Assembly: GCF_030651835.1 (NCBI RefSeq)
Contig: NZ_JAUSBX010000149.1
Location: forward strand, 1-49,965
Reading direction: 5' to 3'
DNA: 49,965 nt
Source: Methylicorpusculum sp.
GTDB taxonomy: Bacteria; Pseudomonadota; Gammaproteobacteria; Methylococcales; Methylomonadaceae
Shown here: in pieces, positions 18,823-26,808 of the stretch
Numbering within the stretch: position 1 is the first letter of the stretch
How the letters are laid out: each line of letters starts with the position of its first letter
Made by a program: the position numbers and the translations under genes
Notes under the pieces: model-generated
What the model was told of the DNA's origin: nothing
Databases searched by the model: none
What the model saw: the letters and a program-made list of their open reading frames with translations, nothing else

Positions 18823-20574
18823 ATGACCAATGATGATTCAACTTTCCCCACTTTCCGTGAACTAGCACTGATTGAACCTCTGCTAAAAGCACTGGATGAT
18901 GTTGGCTATGAATCTCCCTCCCCTATTCAAGCACAAATCATCCCCTATGTACTCGAAGGTCGAGACGTGGTGGGACAAGCACAAACAGGAACAGGCAAAA
19001 CGGCCGCCTTCGCACTGCCGCTGTTGTCAAAAATCGATTTAAAGAAAACCGAACCCCAGGTTTTGGTACTGGCACCTACCCGCGAATTGGCCATACAGGT
19101 AGCTGAAGCGTTTCAACGCTATGCAACCTATCTTAAGGGCTTTCACGTACTGCCTATTTACGGCGGCCAAGATTACACCACCCAGCTGAAACAGCTGAAA
19201 CGTGGACCACACGTCATTGTTGGTACGCCAGGCCGGGTCATGGATCACATGCGCAAAGGCACACTAAAACTGGATGCACTGACCTGCCTGGTTCTTGATG
19301 AAGCCGATGAAATGTTGCGCATGGGCTTTATTGATGATGTTGAATGGGTACTGGAACAAACGCCTAAAAAGCGTCAAATCGCTTTATTTTCGGCAACCAT
19401 GCCTGCGGTTATTCGCAAAATAGCACAAACCCATCTTAACAATCCCGAAGAAATTACCGTAAAAGTTCGCACCTCAACAGCAGAAACCATTCGCCAGCGT
19501 TATTGGCTGGTTAGCGGCATTCATAAGTTGGACGCACTGACGCGCATCCTTGAATCCGAAACATTTGACGGCATCATCATTTTCGTCCGTACCAAAACCG
19601 CAACGATCGAGCTTGCCGAAAAGCTGGAGGCCCGGGGTTATTCAGCGTCTGCGATTAACGGCGATATGTCCCAGGCTTTAAGAGAACGCACCATCGCCCA
19701 CATTAAAAACGGTCAGCTAGATATACTGGTTGCTACCGATGTCGCCGCACGTGGATTGGATGTGGAACGTATCAGCCACGTAATTAACTACGACATTCCT
19801 TACGATACCGAAGCCTATATCCATCGCATAGGCCGCACAGGCCGCGCAGGACGCACGGGTGATGCCATCCTTTTTGTTTCACCTCGCGAAAGACGCTTGC
19901 TCAGCAACATAGAAAAAGCGACCCGGCAAAAAGTGGAAGAAATGGGATTGCCTTCGACAGAAGTCATCAACAATAAAAGAATCAGCCGCTTCAAACAACG
20001 CATTACCGACACGCTGGCGGCTGAAGAATTGAGTTTCTTTACTCAACTGATGGAACAATATCAGACCGAACACAATGTTACCGCCATCCAAATCGCTTCG
20101 GCATTGGCTAAAATTGTCCAAGGTGATACGCCATTACTGATCAAAAATCCGCCTAAAAGCACTAGAGAATCCAGCAGCGACAGTCGCCCTTCAAAATTTG
20201 ACAACAGCGACAAACCCGCGCGCGATCGTAGCGACCGCAAACCCAGACGCAGTGGGGAAAGTGACGTAGAAATGGAAACCTATAGAATAGAAGTCGGCCG
20301 CAGCCATGGCGTTAAACCCGGCAATATCGTCGGCGCAATCGCCAACGAAACCGGCCTTGACGGCGATCATATTGCGCGCATTAAAATTGAAGAGAATTAC
20401 AGCACAGTCGAACTGCCAGCCGGCATGCCCAAAGACTTGTTCAATGACTTAAAAAAAGTACGCGTGGCAGGACTGCCGCTTAATATTTCCAGGATGGGCG
20501 AAATAGCCAGCAAAGACAAAAGTAAAAAAAGAATGAGTTCCACGTCCAAAAAAAGCAAACGTCCGCAAGAGTAA
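18823..20574 (+). CDS. deaD: DEAD-box RNA helicase, DeaD/CsdA type
   Basis: ATP-dependent RNA helicase of about 583 residues, acting in ribosome assembly and mRNA decay in the cytosol. Motifs in order: Q motif (FRELALIEPLL, SPSPIQAQIIP), motif I (AQTGTGKTAAF), Ia (LAPTRELAIQVAEAF), II (VLDEADEML), III (LFSATMP), IV (IIIFVRTKTA), V (LVATDVAARGLDV) and VI (YIHRIGRTGRAGR). A DbpA-like RNA-binding domain follows near 480-555 (YRIEVGRSHGVKPGNIVGAI), and the tail is Lys/Ser-rich. The start MTNDDSTFPTF at 18823 follows a weak AGGT; a frame from 18739 adds 28 residues without family support. DeaD rather than RhlE or SrmB is inferred from the C-terminal domain. Confidence 0.92.
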   Translation: MTNDDSTFPTFRELALIEPLLKALDDVGYESPSPIQAQIIPYVLEGRDVVGQAQTGTGKTAAFALPLLSKIDLKKTEPQVLVLAPTRELAIQVAEAFQRYATYLKGFHVLPIYGGQDYTTQLKQLKRGPHVIVGTPGRVMDHMRKGTLKLDALTCLVLDEADEMLRMGFIDDVEWVLEQTPKKRQIALFSATMPAVIRKIAQTHLNNPEEITVKVRTSTAETIRQRYWLVSGIHKLDALTRILESETFDGIIIFVRTKTATIELAEKLEARGYSASAINGDMSQALRERTIAHIKNGQLDILVATDVAARGLDVERISHVINYDIPYDTEAYIHRIGRTGRAGRTGDAILFVSPRERRLLSNIEKATRQKVEEMGLPSTEVINNKRISRFKQRITDTLAAEELSFFTQLMEQYQTEHNVTAIQIASALAKIVQGDTPLLIKNPPKSTRESSSDSRPSKFDNSDKPARDRSDRKPRRSGESDVEMETYRIEVGRSHGVKPGNIVGAIANETGLDGDHIARIKIEENYSTVELPAGMPKDLFNDLKKVRVAGLPLNISRMGEIASKDKSKKRMSSTSKKSKRPQE

Positions 20575-20608
20575 TATTAAAAAACGATTGACGCTTGAAA
20601 TATCCATT

Positions 20609-20642
20609 GGATGACATTTGAAATTTCGACCCAATGTCATCC
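20609..20642. terminator. hairpin between convergent genes
   Basis: The perfect 10-bp arms ggatgacatt (20609-20618) and aatgtcatcc (20633-20642) lie between the 3' ends of the helicase gene (+) and the coiled-coil gene (-). The position fits a bidirectional transcript end, but neither side has a long T run, so it may need Rho or act as a 3' stabiliser. Confidence 0.45.
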
Positions 20643-20666
20643 TTGGATCTAATAACAGTCAAAGAC

Positions 20667-21122
20667 TCAAGTCAGCTTAACGATAGCGATAACAGCAGAA
20701 ACGGTCAAACCTAACGACCAGAACATGAACCTGTCCATGCGCTGGGTAATGATGGTCAAGTGTTTTTCAATTTGCTCAAAGCGTTTATCCACTTGTTCAA
20801 AACGCTTATCGACCTGCTCAAAACGCCTATCGACTTGCTCGAAGCGTTTATTCATATCAGCACGCATTTCTTCAAAACGCTTGTTGACATCAGAGCGCGC
20901 TTCATCAAAATGCTTATTGACTTCTTCAAACCGTTTATTGCTATTTTCAAACCCTTGCAGCATCAGTTCTCGCTGGTGCTTAAGCTCTTCTTCGACGCGC
21001 ACGATACGCTCTCGAATATCCAACTCATAACGCACATTGGCATTAGCCGCTTCCGGCCGCGAAGCCAGCGTTTTGTCGATCAATTGCTGAATTTGAATCA
21101 GATCTTCTTGGCCCAGTGCCAT
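20667..21122 (-). CDS. coiled-coil protein with C-terminal membrane anchor
   Basis: The 151 residues are nearly all predicted helix. Residues about 40-130 form a regular heptad coiled coil with near-identical 7-residue units (KRFEQVD, RRFEQVD, KRFEQIE), ending with a single hydrophobic tail, MFWSLGLTVSAVIAIVKL. This is a tail-anchored layout; similar DUF1640-like or hypothetical proteins occur in methanotrophs and cyanobacteria, often in many copies with variable repeat number. The function is unknown. Possible roles are a membrane-attached scaffold or tether. The units are encoded by a 21-bp tandem repeat. Confidence 0.75.
   Translation of the reverse strand: MALGQEDLIQIQQLIDKTLASRPEAANANVRYELDIRERIVRVEEELKHQRELMLQGFENSNKRFEEVNKHFDEARSDVNKRFEEMRADMNKRFEQVDRRFEQVDKRFEQVDKRFEQIEKHLTIITQRMDRFMFWSLGLTVSAVIAIVKLT
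20761..20844. repeat. 21-bp tandem repeat encoding heptads
   Basis: Four consecutive 21-base units (20761-20781, 20782-20802, 20803-20823, 20824-20844) differ at a few positions, such as cgcttatcgacctgctcaaa and cgcctatcgacttgctcgaa. Each encodes one KRFEQVD-type heptad of the coiled-coil protein. Unit gain or loss would keep the frame and change coil length by exactly one heptad. Confidence 0.8.
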
Positions 21123-21443
21123 TTTGAAACTCCAGAAATAACAAATATTAAATAAACAGCGACAAGATCAGCTCTATTGGCATTACTGTCAAAGACTATA
21201 CTATTAAAGTTAAATTTCATCACCCTATCTAAAATGAATTTCCATTTGGCAAAAACCATTATTACTATTGCCCTGTTCGAACACATAATGATAGGGTTAT
21301 AAATATAAGAACCCTCAATCATCAAGAGAGCCGCACCTATACGAAAGATTTTTTTAATAGACAAGTACCTGACTGTTCAACCCAATAAACGGGGCTTTCG
21401 TCACGTAACTGCATACATCAATTTAAAAATTTATTTTTTATCC
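21123..21443. other. non-coding spacer between divergent genes
   Basis: This A/T-rich region holds the upstream regions of the coiled-coil gene (-) and the TPR gene (+). A minus-strand open frame across most of it (to 21098) overlaps the coiled-coil gene start and has no protein character. I see no repeats or clear promoters. Confidence 0.4.
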
Positions 21444-23135
21444 ATGAGAAATCAAATGAACCCAATTATTCGACAATACCACTCCGGCTTAGCCGTAAGC
21501 CTAGCTTTACTGATTATTTGCTCAACAAGCCAAGCGGCAAACTTTGACATTAAGAGCGATGATATATTTGATAAACCTGAACTTAACACCGATACAGACC
21601 AAGGATTTTCAATCCTAGAATCATTCCAATCATCTGAAGTGGATGAAAAAAAGGAAAGCTATCAAAGTGTACTTGAACTTGTTAAGCAGAACAAACTCGA
21701 TAAGGCGGAGGAAAAAGTCAAAGCCTTGCTTAAGCAATACCCAGAAGAATCCGAATATCACAGCTTACAAGCTCTCTTGCAAACATTGAAAAAGAATCCC
21801 CAAGGAGCGGTAAAAAGCTACGAACAAGCACTTAAGTTAAATCCGAACAGTCAGATCGCTCTTTTAGGTCTAGCAACCATAAGCTTAGAAACCAATGATC
21901 TTAAATCGGCCGAAGACTCTGCAAACAAAGCCTTAGCTCTAAATCCAAAACTAATCAAAGCGTATTTTTTAAAAGCAGATATCGCTTATAAACAAAAAAA
22001 TGATCAAGAAGTAGAAAGCGCCTTATCGACTGCGCTTAATCGAGTGAAGGGAGATAAAAACCTAGAGACTCAAGTTACTGAAAACTTGTTTAAATTTTAC
22101 TTACTAAAAAAACAGCCTGAAAAAGCGCTCACCCTTACTCAAAACCTGGCGAAAAACTATCCGGATGACAAGCAATCACTTTCTTTACTCGCAAAAGCTC
22201 AAATTCTTAATAAAAAACAGGAAGAAGGCGAACAAACACTTTTAAAAATTATTAACCAGGATGAAAAAGATATAGATCATCGCCTATTTCTCGCCCAAAT
22301 AACCGGAGACCAGGAGGGCAAACAAAAAGCAGCGCTTGATTTAATTAATGAGGCTTTGAAAATTGATCCTAATAACGGCCCCGCATTAACACTTAAAACT
22401 GCTTTGCTGATCAGAACCAAAAATTTCGAAGAGGCTTTGAATCAAGCTAACTACATTGAAGCGCAATTCCCGAAATTAGCCGTAGGTAAAATGCTAAAAG
22501 CCGATGTCTATCTTGCCCAAAATGAACTCGAAAAAGCACTGGATATCAATCAACAAGCTTACAAAATTCAACCCAACCCAAAGCTTTTAAATAATATTAT
22601 CAGCTTGCTTACTACGCAAGGCAAAACAGACGAAGCAATCAAGATGCTAGAAAATTATCTTGATAAAAACAACCAAGATCTGGATGCGCATTTCAAAGTG
22701 GCAAATTTATTCTATGTCCAAAAAAACTATCCTAAAGCCGAGTCTCACTATCAATTTATCCTGAAAGAAAAACCGGATAATGCAATTGTGCTTAACAATC
22801 TAGCTATGCTTTATCAAGATCAAAACGACCCGAAATCACTTGATTATGCCAAACAAGCCTATAACAAATCACCCAACTCAGCCGCTATAGCTGACACTTA
22901 TGGAACCTCTCTACTAAAACAAGGCCATAATAAGGAAGCGTTGGAGACTTTAAAGAAAGCAGCGGAGTTAGCTCCAACTGTCTATGACATTCAATTTCAT
23001 CTTGCCAAAGCTTATGACGCTAACGGCAATACAAAGACCGCAATTGAAATATTAGAAAAAATCGTTTCTATACAGGATAAGTTCACAACTCAAGAATCGG
23101 CAGTAGGCCTGCTGAATGAACTCAAAGGAAAATAG
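21444..23135 (+). CDS. secreted TPR-repeat protein
   Basis: This 563-residue protein has an N-terminal signal peptide (SGLAVSLALLIICSTSQA, cut before ANFD) and no lipobox Cys. An acidic linker follows, then about 12 tetratricopeptide repeats from about residue 70 to the end. Clear units include AVKSYEQALKLNPNSQIALL, AEDSANKALALNPKLIKAYF and ALETLKKAAELAPTVYDIQF. It is Lys/Glu/Asn-rich and lower in GC than the genes before it. It resembles, in type only, the TPR proteins of PEP-CTERM/EPS systems such as PrsT, which is longer. It is a probable periplasmic scaffold. The start could also be the ATG at 21456. It converges with the acyltransferase gene. Confidence 0.75.
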   Translation: MRNQMNPIIRQYHSGLAVSLALLIICSTSQAANFDIKSDDIFDKPELNTDTDQGFSILESFQSSEVDEKKESYQSVLELVKQNKLDKAEEKVKALLKQYPEESEYHSLQALLQTLKKNPQGAVKSYEQALKLNPNSQIALLGLATISLETNDLKSAEDSANKALALNPKLIKAYFLKADIAYKQKNDQEVESALSTALNRVKGDKNLETQVTENLFKFYLLKKQPEKALTLTQNLAKNYPDDKQSLSLLAKAQILNKKQEEGEQTLLKIINQDEKDIDHRLFLAQITGDQEGKQKAALDLINEALKIDPNNGPALTLKTALLIRTKNFEEALNQANYIEAQFPKLAVGKMLKADVYLAQNELEKALDINQQAYKIQPNPKLLNNIISLLTTQGKTDEAIKMLENYLDKNNQDLDAHFKVANLFYVQKNYPKAESHYQFILKEKPDNAIVLNNLAMLYQDQNDPKSLDYAKQAYNKSPNSAAIADTYGTSLLKQGHNKEALETLKKAAELAPTVYDIQFHLAKAYDANGNTKTAIEILEKIVSIQDKFTTQESAVGLLNELKGK

Positions 23136-23155
23136 AAAATAAACGGGGATTCTTA

Positions 23156-23177
23156 CGCTAATCAAGGATGATTAGCG
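23156..23177. terminator. hairpin between convergent genes
   Basis: Perfect 8-bp stem cgctaatc / gattagcg with loop aaggat, placed in the 48-base gap between the TPR gene stop and the stop of the minus-strand acyltransferase gene. Position suggests a shared terminator; there is no strong T run on either side. Confidence 0.45.
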
Positions 23178-23183
23178 GATAAT

Positions 23184-24311
23184 TCATCTTAAATCTGATA
23201 TTTCAACGCCACTGATGACTCTGGAACACAAACTGCGACACATGTTCATAAGGACTTTATTAGCCAAAGCACTTTCATACTTGAGCAGCCGGGTCATTGA
23301 AGGCTCATCAAGACTAAGTAATCTAACATTTTCGGTGGCGGCGGTAACATTGGCAGAACGAGGAATGTTCAGAAAATAAGCAATTTCACCAATCACTTCG
23401 CCCGGGGTAATAATTGCCAGCAACTGACCATTTCTTCTTACCTCAACAACACCAGAGAGTAATACGAATAGCGTTTTAGCGGCATTATTTTTCTCAATGA
23501 TATGATCGCCGAGCATACAATCGATAATATGACTCCTCTCAATTACACGCCGTAACTCATCCTCGGTTAATTCATCAAATATTTTTGGCTTATCACTGAT
23601 TAACAAATCCGTTTGATCATAAATGTTTTTTAAAAACTCAGTCTGGTTACTTGAAGCTTGGCTAAGAATATTGGTTCTTTGCTCTGTAATACGCAATAAC
23701 TGTTCAGTATGACGACAATGGACCAGATCGTCTTCCCGAGTCAACATTCCAAAAGGTGAACCGACTAATTTAAAATGCTCGTAATCCCCGGCAATCAGCA
23801 CCATAGGGATAACCAAACCAATACCGGGATAAGAATAGGTGTGTGTAAAAGGGCGAAAACCCAATTTCAAGTAAGAGTTAAGATGATGGGGTTCACAATC
23901 CAAAAAAACCGCTTCAGCTTTTTTGTCGAGCACAAAGTGCATGACCTCCTTATACATCCTGAGGGTGGTGGATGATCCTCGATGCTTTTCATCAACCATC
24001 AAGCGCTCTACGATGCAAATGTCTTTTTCTTCAAGAATATCGAGGAATGAAGCCAAGCTATAGGCTTCTTTTAGTGTATCTGTAAAAGGCGCATCGCCTC
24101 CCCAAAAAAGCCTTAAAGTGCCTATCGGCTGACTGTCTTTGATAGCAACTACCGCTCTGGCAGTTTTATCGTATTCATCACGTAATTCTTTCAGCTCGTG
24201 ATTACTTTTGTCTTTAAGCCGTCCCATACATTCTACGTAAACTTTGTAACGTAGTTGGTAAGAAGCCCTTAATTCCTCTTCAGTTTCCGCAAATCTAACG
24301 CCATCTTCCAT
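23184..24311 (-). CDS. PEP-CTERM/exosortase-associated acyltransferase fused to a cyclic-nucleotide-binding domain
   Basis: The N-terminal 200 residues are an N-acyl amino acid synthase-like GNAT domain of the type restricted to PEP-CTERM/exosortase bacteria: YQLRYKVYVECMGRL, GTLRLFWGGDAPF, ICIVERLMVDEKHRGSSTTL, LDCEPHHLNSYLKLGFRPF. After a linker, residues about 245-360 form a cNMP-binding fold: LFVLLSGVVEVRRNGQLLAI, then PGEVIGEIAYFLNIPRSANV, with the phosphate-cassette glutamate (GEIA) and arginine (PRSA) both present. The family probably transfers a fatty acyl group, perhaps to an amino acid. The fusion suggests control by cAMP or cGMP; this is inference. The start MEDGVRFAE at 24311 matches the paralogue; 24323 is an alternative. 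Confidence 0.82.
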   Translation of the reverse strand: MEDGVRFAETEEELRASYQLRYKVYVECMGRLKDKSNHELKELRDEYDKTARAVVAIKDSQPIGTLRLFWGGDAPFTDTLKEAYSLASFLDILEEKDICIVERLMVDEKHRGSSTTLRMYKEVMHFVLDKKAEAVFLDCEPHHLNSYLKLGFRPFTHTYSYPGIGLVIPMVLIAGDYEHFKLVGSPFGMLTREDDLVHCRHTEQLLRITEQRTNILSQASSNQTEFLKNIYDQTDLLISDKPKIFDELTEDELRRVIERSHIIDCMLGDHIIEKNNAAKTLFVLLSGVVEVRRNGQLLAIITPGEVIGEIAYFLNIPRSANVTAATENVRLLSLDEPSMTRLLKYESALANKVLMNMCRSLCSRVISGVEISDLR

Positions 24312-24327
24312 TGTATTCACCATTTAG

Positions 24328-24342
24328 TTAGTCTGAGACTAA
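24328..24342. promoter_or_regulatory. palindrome just upstream of the acyltransferase start
   Basis: ttagtctgagactaa is a perfect inverted repeat with 6-base arms around tga, ending 16 bases before the ATG at 24311. Read on the minus strand it could be an operator or a small hairpin over the leader. No second copy was found near the paralogue at 25218. The regulator is unknown. Confidence 0.3.
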
Positions 24343-24450
24343 ATTATTGCTGTCATATACAAGGGATAGTCTAATAGCTCACGCATTATTTTTCACAGAT
24401 TCAATCACATTTCTGCTTTTATTTAGAAAAAATGATATCTAAAAAAGTTT

Positions 24451-25218
24451 TTAAGCACTCAATCTAAGCTGAAAACGCTCAGTAAATTGAAACGTTCTAT
24501 TGTTGACCAACGATTTTCTGGCTTTGTTTAAATTTTTGAGTTTTTGAATAATAGGAAGAGCATTAGCGACTGATAGAGGCGTTTCATTTAACACGACTTT
24601 CGTGATTTCTGCTGTTTTGCAGCAATATTGAACGTCCTTGCTTGAAATCAAATAGGCAACAGGCGAACCAACAGCTACTAGATGATCATAATCCCCAACG
24701 ATTAAAGCCATAGGCACAACTGGTCCAATACTCGGATAGTCATAAATATCGCCAAAAGCCCTAAAGCCTAGTTTTAAATAGGCATTCAAATTGTGCAGTT
24801 CGCAATTGAGCAATACCACTTCAGCTTTATGCTGAAGCACAAAATTCATCACCTCTTTGTACATACGCACGACCAGAGATGACCCTCGGCAATCTGGATC
24901 AATCATCAGTCTTTCGACAATACAAATTTTTTCCCTTTTAATCTGTTTGAGAAATGGAATGAGCCGGTAATCAGATATCATCGAACCGGCAAAAGGTGCA
25001 TCACCACCCCAGGATAATCTCAGCGTGCCTGTAATCTTACCCTTTTTGACAGCCATCAAAACTCTGGCGGTATTATCAAATTCATCATACAACTCCTTGT
25101 TGATATGATCGCTGTTATCCGCAAGTCTTCCCATGTTTTCCACATAAATACGGTACCTAAGCTTAAAGCAAGCACGCAAATCTTCCTCTTGCTCTACAAA
25201 TCTTACTCCCTCTTGCAT
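24451..25218 (-). CDS. PEP-CTERM/exosortase-associated acyltransferase (paralogue without cNMP domain)
   Basis: This 255-residue GNAT-like protein is closely related to the first 200 residues of its downstream neighbour: LRACFKLRYRIYVENMGRLA, GTLRLSWGGDAPFAGS, ICIVERLMIDPDCRGSSLVV, LLNCELHNLNAYLKLGFRAF, YPSIGPVVPMALIVGDYDHL. It ends in a basic tail (KLKNLNKARKSLVNNR) in place of the cNMP-binding domain. The start at 25218 is set by AGAGG 6 bases upstream; a GTG at 25224 is less likely. It probably makes an acylated small molecule or lipid. The 139-base gap and the palindrome between the two genes suggest separate regulation. Confidence 0.8.
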   Translation of the reverse strand: MQEGVRFVEQEEDLRACFKLRYRIYVENMGRLADNSDHINKELYDEFDNTARVLMAVKKGKITGTLRLSWGGDAPFAGSMISDYRLIPFLKQIKREKICIVERLMIDPDCRGSSLVVRMYKEVMNFVLQHKAEVVLLNCELHNLNAYLKLGFRAFGDIYDYPSIGPVVPMALIVGDYDHLVAVGSPVAYLISSKDVQYCCKTAEITKVVLNETPLSVANALPIIQKLKNLNKARKSLVNNRTFQFTERFQLRLSA

Positions 25219-25360
25219 AACCACCTCTCTGCCTGGACATTATAATAAGCTGACAAAGTGTGACTTTATTCACAAACCATTAAGGTTTTATTAAACGGAA
25301 ATTTAAAAAGGATTAAAAAAATAATTTTTATGCTTTTAACCTCACTCATTTAACCGAAAA

Positions 25361-25392
25361 AAAACCCTCAAAGAGCGATCCTTGAGGGTTTT
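25361..25392 (-). terminator. rho-independent terminator of the PEP-CTERM gene
   Basis: The 11-bp arms aaaaccctcaa (25361-25371) and ttgagggtttt (25382-25392) are perfect complements. On the minus strand the stem runs into eight T residues, a canonical terminator. It lies 20 bases past the PEP-CTERM gene stop and separates it from the acyltransferase gene at 25218. Confidence 0.88.
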
Positions 25393-25411
25393 CATTTATT
25401 TCAGCTCAATT

Positions 25412-26224
25412 TTAAGCTTTGCGACGACGCAAGCCTAAACCGAGTAAACCAAGACCCATCAGGGCAACAGTAGTTGGCTCAGGAACTGATTTAGTACCGA
25501 AGACAACATCCATAGAACCAGAAATTGTTTGAGTTCCTGCTACTGTGAAATTTAAAAACTGGCCTGATTCGAAAGTCAAATTATAGAAAGGAATAGGATC
25601 TACAAAATAGGTTGCACCAAAGGCTGTCAGTTGAAAATCGGTGTTAGTACCAAAACTTCCACAATTCACGCCATTAATACAGGTGGCAGATGTAGGATCT
25701 AGCGTTCCATTTCCAAAAATTATAGATCCAGATCCAACTTTTAAATCAGCAACACCCGGAGTTACGCCATATGCAGTTTTTCCATCTGCAGGACCTGCAA
25801 AAGTAGTATCCCTATCTGGATCTACAAATAGGTCAAAGGTACCGCCGGTAAAAACAAAGTCAGTTGTCAAATCAGCATTAGTGACATAGGTGCCTTCACC
25901 TAAAAAGGTTGCATATAATGCGTATCCAATAGTGCCAAAAATATTATTTAATAGTGTACCTTGAGAGTTTGCACCATTAAAAAATTGACCGGCATTGAAT
26001 ATGATCGATGTAAAAAAGTTCCCGGTTGCAGCAGTAACCGCTTCAAAAGTTACTACCTCAGTGTAGCCACCAGTAATTCTGTCTGCAATGACTGTGTTAA
26101 CATTACCTTCGACTGATGATTCATCGACAGTAAAAAGCGGGAATGCCATTGCGCTTGTGCTGGCCATGCCCATTGCAGCAGTTAAAGTCGCTGCCGCCAA
26201 GTTTTTAGTGGTTAAAAGTTTCAT
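25412..26224 (-). CDS. PEP-CTERM sorted surface protein, PepA-like
   Basis: This 270-residue exported protein starts with a signal peptide (MKLLTTKNLAAATLTAAMGM, then ASTSAMA before FPLF). It ends with a textbook PEP-CTERM tail: VPEPTTVALMGLGLLGLG followed by LRRRKA, the exosortase recognition motif, membrane helix and basic end. The middle part (FPLFTVDESSVEGN, ITGGYTEVVTFEAV, NAGQF, NCGSFGTNTDFQLTAFGATY, PFYNLTFESGQFLNFTVAGT) resembles the flocculation-associated protein PepA of Zoogloea; this is from memory. The start at 26224 has GGAG 7 bases upstream; a longer frame from 26269 is unlikely. It would be cut and released or anchored on the surface by an exosortase encoded elsewhere. Confidence 0.85.
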   Translation of the reverse strand: MKLLTTKNLAAATLTAAMGMASTSAMAFPLFTVDESSVEGNVNTVIADRITGGYTEVVTFEAVTAATGNFFTSIIFNAGQFFNGANSQGTLLNNIFGTIGYALYATFLGEGTYVTNADLTTDFVFTGGTFDLFVDPDRDTTFAGPADGKTAYGVTPGVADLKVGSGSIIFGNGTLDPTSATCINGVNCGSFGTNTDFQLTAFGATYFVDPIPFYNLTFESGQFLNFTVAGTQTISGSMDVVFGTKSVPEPTTVALMGLGLLGLGLRRRKA

Positions 26225-26808
26225 TGTTTTCTCCAAAGGTATAAAAGTTTTTTTGTTTAAAGCCATCATGCTCGCAATAATTAATACACCATTTACGCCA
26301 AAATAAATAATTTATTTAATATCAAATAGTTAATAAACTTCATTACTTTCTAATAATCTGAAGATGTAAATTTTATCGACAGTTTTTTGGTTTTAAACAA
26401 AGGGCTTGGAAACTTAATCTTCAGTTTTGCGCCATTACCCCCCCGCGACTGCAAAATTGCCCTTCTTTTATACCGTCAAATTGGTCGGAATAGGCACCCA
26501 AAGCCATTCGCCAAATAGATTTTTACATAACGACTGAGTTTCGGACACCCATTACCCCTTTCTGACTCTCATACCGCCATTTGCCTGACATTAGAGCGTA
26601 AAAGAGAGGAGCTAGAGCCCAATAATTTTAAAATTAAAGATTGAATCATTCATCAATAAGCCATTGTTTTATCAAAAACAGACCCATGTGGTACAAAAAA
26701 CAGGCTCGACAATGGGTTTTTATTCAGCAGAAATAAAGTGTAAAATTTTCCGACAACTTAACAAGCGAATGTAAAGCTCTCGATTAATTCGTCTGCATCC
26801 GTTTAGGC
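26225..26808. other. non-coding leader region of the PEP-CTERM gene
   Basis: About 580 bases without a credible gene. The part near 26270-26350 is very A/T-rich and should hold the PEP-CTERM gene promoter. PEP-CTERM genes are often controlled by sigma-54 with PrsK/PrsR; the best local match, minus strand 26300-26285, fits the -24 box in 4 of 6 positions and the -12 box in 3 of 5, too weak to call. The rest (26400-26800) shows no clear structure. Confidence 0.35.

Noticed and set aside
21098-21364. Minus-strand open frame of 88 codons overlapping the coiled-coil gene start
   Set aside because: Overlap with a better gene, poor start context and random hydrophobic composition.
26285-26300. Possible sigma-54 promoter before the PEP-CTERM gene
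   Set aside because: The -24 box fits 4 of 6 bases and the -12 box 3 of 5; too weak without expression data.
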